Source: Nephromyces sp. MM_2019 (taxonomy: Eukaryota; Apicomplexa; Aconoidasida; Nephromycida). Taken from it: a DNA stretch of 12,571 nucleotides. The translations under genes and the position numbers were made by a program. The stretch lies in assembly GCA_015657535.1 (NCBI GenBank), contig JADHZB010001937.1, positions 1-12,571 on the forward strand, given 5' to 3'. The notes beneath the pieces were generated by a model that was not told the origin of the DNA, did not search any database, and worked only from the letters and a program-made list of their open reading frames with translations. Positions 1 to 7,919 of this stretch are shown in pieces. Position 1 is the stretch's first letter. The number at the start of each line of letters is the position of its first letter.

Positions 1-1
1 C

Positions 2-525
2 CCCCCCCCAATCTTCAAACTCTACTACCCCTCCTCACTAGCAACTTGCAGCCCTCCTCAAACTACAGCCACTCTCTCTGCTGAATCTTCATCACGCACT
101 GCTTTCGCTCTCACACCTTCTTCAGAATCGAGCCCCCTACGCCCCTCGCCTCCTCAGTTCAAGCTACTGAGTGCCTGCTGCTATTTAGGCTTTCTTGAGA
201 CAGTTTCATACGTTTTACATCCCGGAATGAAGATGAAGAGGGGGGGTTTTCGTGATGTTCGTCATCAGCTGCCAGTTGATAATATAGTAGGGAAGTTGTG
301 TTGGGCTATCCCACTTTGCCCTGTGTGTTTAGAGAGGATTGATTGCACTACTACAGGAATAGTTGCTAGTGTGGATGGCTGGAGTTTCTCTTCAGAGTAT
401 GAGAATCAATACTTAAGTTCGTGTGTTGCGTGTAAAAACATCGTCAACTTTGCTTTTCTGCGAGAAAGGCTCTATGTGGAAGCTTCTATAGATATGAAGG
501 ATGAGAAGAGGGAGCATAATTTTGA
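2..525 (+). CDS. BRAP2-like exon 1: Ser/Pro-rich lead-in and degenerate RING
   Basis: One frame stays open from position 2 through the RING region. The segment before about 204 is Ser/Pro-rich and CT-rich, so it is either coding linker or the pyrimidine tail of an intron, with an acceptor at TTTAG (188) or GACAG (203). CPVCLERID at 317-343 and CVAC at 422-433 are the outer zinc-ligand pairs of a C3HC4 RING. The spacing between them is within one residue of human BRAP, but the middle Cys/His ligands are replaced. The exon is modelled to end at 525, where GA|GTGAGG gives phase 2. A competing donor just after CVAC (near 430) would give an odd junction and was not preferred. Confidence 0.7.
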
Positions 526-3500
526 GTGAGGATTGGGGGGGGCTTTTTTTAAGAGTGGGGTGGTGGGGGGTGGCTTCTAGGGGAGGGCTGGCCTATGTTT
601 GTGTGATTTTGTTTTTGATTGAGTATGCAGTTCGTTGTATTTGCTTTGAGGGGGTGCAGAAAAGCTGGAAAGAAGCTGTGGGTTTTGCGCACACACAGGA
701 GGGGTTGGGTTGAGGGCCTCACAGAAGCAGATCAGATATGTGTGTCTTTCAGAAGCAAAAGCGTGGGATGTATGCTTCACACACGAGGGGTTTTTTCCCC
801 CTCTTTTTCCGCTTTCTTTGGCTGCTCCTGCGTAAAAGCTGCTTGTTTAGTTTGTACTTGAAATTTCGCCTTTTTTCCTTTTTCTTTTCCCTAGTAATAG
901 CCCTTCTTTTCATTTCAATTTCCTCCTTCTTCCTCGGTTCCCCATCTTCATTTTATCTGTTTCTTCGATGCAAGAGTAAGAGAAGCCTAAAATTCGCTGA
1001 ATCAGCTGCTTTTTCAGTGCTATTTTGTCGCTTTTTGAAATGATTTTATCAGCTTTTTGATAAGCATGACAAACCTCTTCTTTCCTGCTGTGTGTGTGTC
1101 TTTTAGAGCATCTAAGGATGTAAATTCCTCTGTATTAAAACCTTTTGGAGGCTCGACGGCTATAAAGGATGAAGAAGTTTCTATTGGAGCTAACTTGAAG
1201 CTGTTTGAATTGGATATTGGCAGATATGGTAGCTTGGAGCAGGCTACGCAGCCTTTTAGGGGTAGGTGCATTGCATACAGTGTATGGCTGGTTATTGAAA
1301 GTGCATATGTATGTTTGAGCTGTGATTAGCTATTCAAAGTGTATATGTGTGATCTGTGGTTGATTGGAGAAAGTATGTGTGTGGGCCGTAGTTTTTTATG
1401 TAAAGTATGTATATGAGGCATAAAGCCTGCTATTTAAGGTGTGTGTGTGCGCGGTAAACTGTTATTCTAAGCGTGTGTGTGTGCTCCATAAAATCTGATA
1501 TTTAAGACATGTGTGTGCACCATAAACTCTGCTATTAAAAGCGTACATCCTCGCTACCAACTAAACTATTAACACCCTCTATTCATCTTTCTGCTTTAAA
1601 CCCACCTGCATGCAAAACGATCTAACCACACCTCCTCAATCCCCCATATCTCATCATTGGCCTCCCTAAATAATTCTGCATTTTAAGCTGTAATTTTTCG
1701 CCAACACGCACACACACACCAATGCACACACTCGCAAACGCGCCAACACACAGACATACCAAAACACACACGAACACACACACATACACACGCCAAAACA
1801 CACAAATACCTGTTTCTTCCCCACCGCCTTCAATTCCATAGTACTTTCCATGGTATAAAAATCCTACAAACACTCCAAATGTTCAACCTTCCTGCTAATC
1901 TCTCTCCTCCTTCATGCTGTCCCTGCAGATTCTCAGTCTTTAAAAGAATGTGATGACTGTGTGAAGCTCAAAGATCAGTGGATTTGCCTTGTGTGTGGGC
2001 ATTTTGGATGTGGAAGATATAGGCATGGGCATGCTAAGCAGCACAGTCATTCCTCTGGGCATAGACTCTGCCTGCATTTAGATACAGGAAGGATTTGGGA
2101 TTATGTGAGTGATATGTTTGTTCATAGGCGATTGATTCCTCCTACTTCAGCTGGAGGAGGAGGAAGTGGGGCTTTTTGTGTGCAATTTGGTGCTTCCACT
2201 GTTTCTACTGCTTCTAATGCTTCTTCTGTTTCTACTGCTTTTTCTGCTGCTCCTACTGCTGCTAATGCTTGTTCGATGACATATGATGTGAAAGGTGGGG
2301 GGGGGTTACGGGCAGGGGGGGGTCTAGTGATGCTCAAAAGCCAATGTTTCAGGATATGATAGAGTTACCCATACCCAACCGCCCTATGGTTTTAGGGTGT
2401 GTGGGCAAAGAGGGGTTTGGAACTGATTCCCTGAGTATGAGAAGGAGGGGAGGGTTTGAGGGGGGGGTATTTGATGGGGGGGTTTACTTGTACTCTCGTC
2501 GAGAAGGCCAGGAGAATGAGGGGGCTGCTTCTCTGAGCAGGAGAGGTGGGGGGGGGTTGGATGGAGGGGTTTATGCCTGCAATCTTCGAGCAAGTCAGGA
2601 TAATGGGGGTGCTGATTCCCATAGCAGGAGATGTGGGGGGGGGTTGGAGGAGGGGGGTTATATCTGCTCTCGTGGAGGCAACCAGGATAATGAGGGGAGA
2701 ACACGTCACTTGCGAGGTGGAGGGGTTGGTTTAGAGATGGAGGGGGCTGATTCAAGAGATAACGCTGATTTGCATAAGCAGAAAGAAGCAGAAGGGTGTG
2801 GAATGCCTTTTATGGGGGGGAATCAAAGCGAGAAGGACGCAGTTTTTTCTGGGGGAAAGCAAATCGATGAAAGGGGGGTGGAAGATAGATCTAAGGATTT
2901 GGATCCGTGTGCTTCAAAGGCTTCGTTGGAAGAATCTTCTGTATTTGCACCATCCGTTATGCCTATGAAACTGGTAGGTAATTGGGGAATCATGAAGAGC
3001 AGTGTTTCTATTGTGGCAGTATTTTTGGGAGGTGATGAGTGTGCTTAGCTTTTCTTCTGTCTTGATTTAGTCCTTTTGGGTGTGTGTGTGTGAGCGTTTT
3101 TATGTGTGCTTGTTTCATTCTGTGTGTATGCGCATTTCATTCTTCGTGTGTGCATACCTCTTTGTTTTTGTGTCACTTTCTCTGTGTGTATTACTATCTC
3201 TTTGTGTGTCAGTATCCCTCTTTGTGTGTTTCAAATTCTCTCTATCTCTCGCTCTTGCTCTCTATTTCTCCTCTCGCTCTTCTGCTCACTCGACGCTTCC
3301 CAATCCGCCTCTACTACACTTGCTACCACCACTCCTGCTAGTACCAAATCTACCCCCCGTCCCCCCCCCACCAAAACTTTTTGCAGCCTCATTCCCACCC
3401 GTTAACACACTCATTCACCCCCCAAAACTCTCCCTAATACCACCACCCCCCCCTCCCCACCCTGCTCACTCAACGATCCTCAAACTCTTTCATCAGCATT

Positions 3501-6162
3501 CCAAGAAGGATGAGATTCCTGGCTCTTCTAGGCTCTTCATATCCTCTGATTCTCATAGACTTGGAAGTAAAGATCTACAGGAAGACTTCCCTTCTAACCG
3601 AAAACCCCGCTCAACTCCGGATTCTTCAGCATTGCGCAACTTTCATACACCTAGCTGTGCGTTAGTATCATCTTCGTCTGCATCACCAACTGGAATCAGG
3701 CCGCCACACACACTCACAAAGAACTCCAGGCTGCAGCTAACGAGCACCAAAATCTCTATGCTGCAGTCTTCTACCTGCTCGCTTGCCTTAAACTCTGGAA
3801 ACACTTCTTCAGTGAATGCCTCCGTGTGTGTGTTGTCACCCTCAGTACTTCCTGCCCTGCCTGCTGGTGAAGACATCCGGAAACCTCCTCTTCATTACAC
3901 TTTGCTACCCTCTAGAACAGGGCAAGTTAAAGGCTTAAGTGGTGATACTTTTGCTGCGTTAGAAGATTCAGGTAGCTTCAATCCTTCTCATTTTAACGAC
4001 TGCTCCGTATCTGACGTAGATACAGCTATGTCTGATGCTCGAAACGAATCTTCCGGCAGGCAATCCGCAGAGAGAAGTCCTTCTCTCTGTGGGAGTAACA
4101 CTTCTCGCTATAAATCGCCTGCTACACACACTCCGACACTAGCTTCTTCCAGCGAAACCTCCATGCATCATGTAGTGACGAAGTCTCCTCTTGCGCCAAC
4201 TTCGGTTAAGACTTTTGAAGAGCCTTCAACGCACACTGCAGCTAGTCTTGAAGCTGATGTAGCTTCAACTTCTTGCTCGTCTCCTCAATTTGCTTCTTAT
4301 ACACACACCATGCTAGCTACTAATTTGGAGTCGCCAATGTGTTTCCCTTTATGCTGCACTTCTCCCGTTTGTTGTGCGAGCTCAATGCCCTCTACTCGTG
4401 AGGTGTCGTGTGGTACCTCAATCCCCCCCCCAAGCCATACGGACCCCAGTAGTTGTACATCCTTATCTAACCATGCATTAGCCTCTAGCCGTGTGTGTGC
4501 TCCTAACTCCAAAGGCTCTTCTAGTTCCACACACTCTTCAGGCTCTACGCACTCTTCTGGCTCCAAATACCCCCCCAACCTCTCTCCCCATCTCTCTCCT
4601 ACCCTCACTCCCACTCTCCCTCCAACTCACCCTGCCCCCCAACAAACCCCCCTCCCCCCCAACAACTTTATTCTTCCTCCACTCTTGGAAGATCAGGAAC
4701 CCCCCCCTTCAGACCCCAAACCTCCCCCTTTGAAGACCCTCGTCAGCGCTACAGCAGATCATAACCTCTCAATGAGTGAAAGCACTTATCTGAACTTAAA
4801 GAAGAAGGAGGAAAAGCTGCCTAATCCCTTCAGCAACTTCATGTCTTTCTATCATCCTAGTCTTAACGAATATGATGATCCTCGCACGCAGAGCCTTACA
4901 CTCGAGCAAATCATTGGAGAACTGAGTGTAGCTCTATCTTCGCAGCTCGACTATCATCGCAATGCCTATGAGGCTCGCCTTCTAGATCTGGAGAGCTCCC
5001 ATATGTGTGAGATGGAGACCTTAACTGCTCAAACTGAGAGCTTAAGGGATAAGACCAAAGACTTAAACGTCGAGCTTCAAGCTCTTCATGGAGTTAAGAC
5101 TAGGTGCAAGCATCAAATCAGAGAAGTTTCTGTGCAAATTGAAGCTTTAGAGGAGGAAATCGACTTTCTTAATGATCTAAAGGGGAATGTAGAAGAAGAG
5201 GTATCTAGTGAGCAGCAGAAAGTGTGTGCTGGGGGGGGGGAGAGGAAGCGAAGAGATTGAAGGCATTAGATGGCACCATTTTGCAGTTGAGGAATGAGGT
5301 GGGTTATGGGGGGGGTTGAGGAAAGGTTGGGGTGTGTGTGTGTGGGTTGGTGTGTATGGGTATTGGTACGTTTTTGTGGGTGGTGTTATATGTGGATGTG
5401 TGTTTGTGCGTGGTGTTATATGTGGATGTGTTTCTATTAATGTGTGTGATGATATATGTGATATTTAATTGAGAATCATGCTGTGTGTGTGACTGCCTGC
5501 ATGAGTATGTGTTTACACTTAGGGTGAAAAGTGTGTGTGCACGAGTCCATGTCAGTTTTTGTGTGAGTATCAGACTGTAGTTTATGCATTCCGACCTTGT
5601 GTGTGTCTGTGTGCATGCTACCATCAGCTTAGAATGTGTACGCATATGTATTTTAAGCCGTGTGTGTGTGCATACCATGCTTCATGCATATGCTAGAATA
5701 CATAGGAGTGATGAGTTATAAGAGCGTGTGCGCGTGTCAATATGCTAGAGCGTATTTGAGAGTTTTGTGGGGAGTTTTAATTGTTTGAATATGCCAGTAT
5801 CTATGAAAGGGTGAGTGCAGTAAGCCTGGTGTTTACAGTGTGTGTGCAATTTGCTTTTGCATGATCAAGTGAGTTTCTCATAATTTCTGACAGCAAATGC
5901 TATTGCTGATGCTTTTTCATGTTATTCCTCTATCTATCTTTTGCCTTCTTCTTCTTCTTCTTGTTCTTCTTCTGCCTTTTACTTCTTCTTGTCACTCTTT
6001 TTTCTTTTCTTCTACCTCTTCTTATGCTTTAGTTTTTCTACCTCTACCCTCTCACCCCCTCCCCACCCCAAGTCTCCTCCCCCCCTCCCCCCCCACCTCG
6101 TCACTTAAACTCTCTATTCTTCTCTGCAGTTGGATTGCTTATTGCAGCAACTTGCCGAATGA
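2..6162 (+). CDS. BRAP: BRAP2-like RING/UBP zinc-finger protein, 5' partial, five exons with two apparent frame slips
   Basis: BRAP2 proteins are cytoplasmic RING E3 ligases that bind ubiquitin through a UBP finger and act on signalling scaffolds. Modelled exons are <2-525, 1107-1261, 1929-2977, 3387-5298 and 6130-6162. Junction phases match throughout (2, 1, 1, 0), and with one extra G at each of two G-runs the sum is 3675 nt, about 1224 residues. Visible parts are the family signature CPVCLERID (317-343) opening a degenerate RING, an intact UBP finger (1946-2135), a Gly/Arg-rich repeat, a long Ser/Thr/Pro-rich region, and a C-terminal coiled coil containing SSQLDYHRNAYEARLLDLE, which resembles the BRAP2 coiled coil. 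The last splice gives an unbroken leucine heptad and then TGA. Human BRAP is about 590 residues, so this one is at least twice as long. The N-terminal BRAP2/RRM-like domain would lie upstream of the window. Family assignment is strong; exon edges and the first 200 bases are less certain. Confidence 0.85.
526..1106 (+). other. BRAP2-like intron 1
   Basis: This 581-nt intron begins GTGAGG and ends in a pyrimidine/GT tract plus TTTTAG. Its first 80 bases carry many G-runs (535-595, including G8 and G6), and its 770-930 part is T/C-rich with C-runs. No open frame in it resembles a protein family. Confidence 0.6.
1107..1261 (+). CDS. BRAP2-like exon 2: linker between RING and UBP finger
   Basis: Only one frame is open across this 155-nt stretch. 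It reads as a mixed, charged protein segment (for example KDVNSSVLKPFGG and LKLFELDIGRYGSLEQ), with none of the repeats that flank it. It enters in phase 2, matching the donor at 525, and leaves in phase 1 at G|GTAGGTG, matching the UBP exon acceptor at 1928. In human BRAP the RING and UBP fingers are separated by only about 13 residues; here the gap is about 85. No motif is recognised, and the exon contributes no obvious zinc ligand. Confidence 0.6.
1283..1545 (+). repeat. Degenerate intronic minisatellite, unit about 32-36 bp
   Basis: Successive units combine a GTGTGTGTGC-like stretch, a CATAAA-like box and a CTGCTATTTAAG-like box. The clearest copies begin near 1410, 1441, 1472 and 1507. 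Older, more diverged copies extend left to about 1283. It lies wholly inside BRAP2-like intron 2. Confidence 0.55.
1699..1810 (+). repeat. (CA)n-rich low-complexity tract
   Basis: The tract is dominated by ACACAC with interspersed CGCCAA and AAAACACAC elements. It lies in the 3' half of the same intron as the GT-rich minisatellite. Minus-strand open frames here are Val/Cys-rich artefacts of the repeat. Confidence 0.8.
1929..2977 (+). CDS. BRAP2-like exon 3: UBP zinc finger, then Gly/Arg-rich repeats
   Basis: The exon starts after CCCTGCAG. ECDDC (1946-1960), WICLVCGHFGCGRY (1979-2020), GHAKQH and IWDYVSDMFVH give all expected Cys/His ligands of a UBP (ZnF-UBP) ubiquitin-binding finger, with the family's conserved aromatic and glycine residues. 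An Ala/Ser/Thr tract follows. The frame must then drop back one base within G9 (2297-2305) or G8 (2315-2322), because the original frame stops at 2357-2359. The new frame runs to AG|GTAATT at 2977 and includes about four copies of a 29-residue repeat. It stays open through many G-runs, which argues that it is translated. An alternative donor two bases after 2971 (CTG|GTAGGT) also exists. Confidence 0.75.
2294..2322 (+). other. G9/G8 runs: frame-change site and quadruplex-capable sequence
   Basis: Two G-runs flank TTACGGGCA. Reading frame 2 carries the UBP finger into this site, and reading frame 1 is open afterwards to 3048. Four G-tracts within about 30 bases could also form a G-quadruplex. 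Confidence 0.6.
2428..2760 (+). repeat. In-frame 87-bp tandem repeat coding a 29-residue Gly-rich unit
   Basis: Copies start near 2428 (longer, 34 residues), 2530, 2617 and 2704 (degenerate). Shared protein features are SxSRR, a run of Gly, LDGGVY- or LEEGGY-like, then SQDNGGA- or NQDNEGR-like. The copies differ by substitutions and in-frame length changes, so the frame is kept. Confidence 0.7.
2978..3386 (+). other. BRAP2-like intron 3
   Basis: The preferred boundaries are AG|GTAATT at 2977 and TTTTTGCAG|CC at 3386, both phase 1. A second consistent solution is CTG|GTAGGT (2973) with TTTCATCAG (3496), both phase 0. The 5' half is GTGTG/T-rich; the 3' half is CTCTCT- and then C-rich. The open frame through it (from about 3080) is Cys/Val/Phe low complexity and is read as intronic. 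Confidence 0.55.
3387..5298 (+). CDS. BRAP2-like exon 4: disordered Ser/Thr/Pro region and C-terminal coiled coil
   Basis: About 460 codons (to roughly 4770) are Ser/Thr/Pro-rich with short Pro runs encoded by C-runs, and no globular domain is visible. A predicted coiled coil then starts around LEQIIGEL (near 4900). It includes SSQLDYHRNAYEARLLDLE (4935-4991), which resembles the SQLESQRIYWENK region of human BRAP, and continues through heptad-rich sequence. At G10 (5231-5240) the frame ends quickly in TGA (5258). One base back, the frame reads EEEAKRLKALDGTILQLRNE to a donor GAG|GTGGGT at 5298. The coiled-coil match fixes the family; the left edge could instead be 3497. Confidence 0.75.
5299..6129 (+). 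other. BRAP2-like intron 4
   Basis: This 831-nt intron begins GTGGGTTATGGGG. It is GT-rich to about 5860, then T/C-rich with a TTC tract (5945-6025), then C-runs (6055-6095), and ends TTCTCTGCAG. A 30-bp period duplicates a 21-base word at 5381-5401 and 5411-5431. The phase is 0 at both ends. Confidence 0.7.
6130..6162 (+). CDS. BRAP2-like terminal exon
   Basis: After CTCTGCAG the frame reads LDCLLQQLAE and then TGA (6160-6162). Joined to ILQLRNE of exon 4 it gives hydrophobic residues spaced 4,3,4,3,4 (L, I, L, L, L, L), a clean heptad. This is the main evidence for this junction and for the stop. Confidence 0.7.
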   Translation: MDCLLQQLAE

Positions 6163-6918
6163 TTTGTTTGTGGATTTCGCAGATTCTTGGAAGAGGAGAA
6201 TTTTCACGAACTTTTGTATGCTTTGCTGTTTCTGGTGGATTTCTAGGTTTTAGGCTGGCAGCTTCAGCTGTGCGTGTGCAGCTTATATTTAGTTAGTGTG
6301 CGTGCGAAGATCTGACATATATTACTGAGCTTTTCGCCAGAAAATTGAGCTTATTGTTTAGTCTTAGGATGACTAAACGTGGCTGTGTGTGTGTATGAAC
6401 TACTGTTTCATCTGTCAAGACTTTGAACTTTCTAGGTGCCATAGTTGAATCTTCGATTGGTTTTGGATGGGCTGTCTGTGTAGGTGTATATAGATGGCAT
6501 TTGTTTGCTAGTGCTTTCAGTGCTTTTCCTTGTGTGTGGAATTTATCTCCAATAGCTGCTGCTGTCTGTTTCTTGTTTCCGAATGCTTAAAGAACTACGC
6601 TTTTTGTGTGTGTACTTTGGTTTTCTTGTATGTTTGTTATGTATCTTGCGTGTGTGTTGTGTGTGTTTTTGGGGTTTCTAGTGTGTTGCATGTCTTTCGT
6701 GTGTTTTATGTTTCTCGAGTGTTTTCTTGGGTTTCCTATGTGCTGCATCTCTTCTTCCTACTTCCAACTTCTTGTGTGTAACTTCTTAACTCTCGCTTGT
6801 GTTTGGTATTTCCTCTCCCTCTTTTCCACGTTTGTTTTGTCTCACAAGTTCTGTGTGTGTGTGTGTGTGTGTGTGAGTAACAACTCCCATGCTTTTATGT
6901 TGTTTAATGTCTTTTTAA
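6163..6918 (+). other. GT/T-rich DNA after the BRAP2-like stop (3' UTR and spacer)
   Basis: I see no convincing gene here. Open frames at 6530-6781 and 6606-6953 are Cys/Val/Phe low complexity caused by TGTGTG and TTTTC words. The region includes a (TG)12 microsatellite at 6852-6875 and splice-like motifs, but no join I could support. Confidence 0.5.
6852..6875 (+). repeat. (TG)12 microsatellite
   Basis: A perfect dinucleotide run between CTCACAAGTTC and AGTAACAAC. Confidence 0.9.
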
Positions 6919-7018
6919 GGGTGGACTCTATTGACACTCTCTGCGATAACTAAAAGGTTTCTTTGCTGCCCTCATGAAGATGCTGCTTTCGTGTTTAACC
7001 TACTCCTTCTCCGACAAG

Positions 7019-7180
7019 AAGTAATGATACATACAAGGAAGAAGCAGCAGATTTTTTTCTTCAACACATCACTTCATTTAAAGAGGCTAGTAATAAACTT
7101 TTTACGCATCTTCTCGATTCAGACGATGAAATCGATTCTTGGTTTAGCAATTTCATACAGAAAACGCACATCTCCTGATT
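7019..7180 (+). CDS. Candidate coding exon of an unassembled gene
   Basis: In one frame this stretch reads as balanced, helical, acidic protein: SNDTYKEEAADFFLQHITSF, then a segment containing LLDSDDEIDSWFSNF, ending at TGA (7178-7180). It lacks the GT/CA repeats found on either side. Upstream, TTTAAC followed by a CT-rich stretch and CAAG could be a branch point and a weak AAG acceptor. A second frame (6931-7233) is open for longer but is Leu/Phe/Lys-rich and less protein-like. I recognise no family, and the splice partners are unknown. It may be the same gene as the island at 7367-7614. Confidence 0.3.
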
Positions 7181-7366
7181 TAAACGGAAGATCACCTACT
7201 TTTTCGCTACTTCAATGTGTTCTTTGGATGTAAAAAGTGGCTTTTTTGTCGAATCTACAAGCTTTTTGGGGGGCTTTTCCTGCCATTAGAGGCTTTAATA
7301 TAGTAATGTGAGTTATCACGGCAGATTGATTGAAAAAACAGCTTCCGGGGGGTTTTCTTGCATTAG

Positions 7367-7614
7367 AAACCTATCATGTAGAAGCGGAAACCTCAGCAAG
7401 TATAAGGGCGATTTTCGCGCTGATTCTAGCGGATATTTCGTCTATGAGGAGGTTTTCTGCTTTTCCGGAGCAGCACACACTGATGATAAGAAGAGAGAAA
7501 CTCAATGCTTCTTGCTGCGACGAAATTTGCCAAGAAAATGAGCTTTTTAGCGAAAAAATTGAAGAGAACATAAGGCAGAAAAGTTTAGCGAGTGTGAGGA
7601 GGCGTTTCCTTTAA
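7367..7614 (+). CDS. Candidate coding exon, possibly terminal, of an unassembled gene
   Basis: After TTTTCTTGCATTAG one frame runs to TAA at 7612-7614 with a balanced, helix-forming composition (for example REKLNASCCDEICQENELF and SEKIEENIRQKSLAS). Codon use is varied and free of repeats. It may end at the stop, or be spliced at AGT|GTGAGG (7593), a donor like the one used at BRAP2-like exon 1. No ATG lies early in the frame, so it is more likely an internal or last exon than a whole gene. No family is recognised. Confidence 0.35.
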
Positions 7615-7667
7615 GGTTGCACAGGGGTACCATAGGGAAGTAATGAGGGGGGGGTGGAAGTGTGTGT

Positions 7668-7919
7668 GGAGGTGTGCGTGGAGGTGTGCGTGGAGGTGTG
7701 CGTGGAGCTGTGCGTGGAGGTGTGCGTGGAGGTGTGCGTGGAGGTGTGCGTGGAGCTGTGCGTGGAGGTGTGAGTGGAGGTGTGCATGGAGCTGTGAGTG
7801 GAGGTGGGCGTGGAGGTGTGCGTGGAGGTGTGAGTGGAGGTGTGAGTGGAGGTGGGCGTGGAGGTGTGCGTGGAGGTGTGTGTGGAGGTGTGTGTGGAGG
7901 TGTGCGTGGAGGTATGTAA
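7668..7919 (+). repeat. 12-bp minisatellite (GGAGGTGTGCGT)n, 21 units
   Basis: Twenty units of GGAGGTGTGCGT and point variants are followed by a terminal GGAGGTATGTAA. Units 1-4 (7668-7715) are identical to units 5-8 (7716-7763), giving a 48-bp higher-order period with GCT in every fourth unit. Later units carry AGT, CAT, GGG or TGT variants. Because 12 is a multiple of three, several frames on both strands are open (Gly-Gly-Val-Arg, or Thr/His/Pro repeats on the minus strand). These are artefacts of the array. Confidence 0.9.

Larger units (their letters stand above)
1262..1928 (+). other. BRAP2-like intron 2, GT-rich then CA-rich
   Basis: This 667-nt intron runs from GTAGGTG to CTGCAG. Its 5' part (1280-1545) is a degenerate tandem repeat built on GTGTGTGTGC plus a CATAAA..CTGCTATTTAA element. 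Its 3' part (1699-1810) is an ACAC-rich tract followed by a CT-rich tract. The two halves are complementary in kind (GU against AC). Confidence 0.65.

Noticed and set aside
2295..2362. A 68-nt intron (AAG|GTGGGG to GATAG) to explain the first frame change
   Set aside because: Phases would fit, but it is G-rich with no pyrimidine tract and far shorter than the other introns here.
3080..3386. N-terminal extension of the long open frame ending at 5260
   Set aside because: It is Cys/Val/Phe/Ser low complexity made by GTGTG and CTCTCT words, and it lies between a matched donor and acceptor.
5304..5678. Minus-strand open frame rich in Thr/His
   Set aside because: Complement of the GT-rich start of BRAP2-like intron 4; no protein-like composition.
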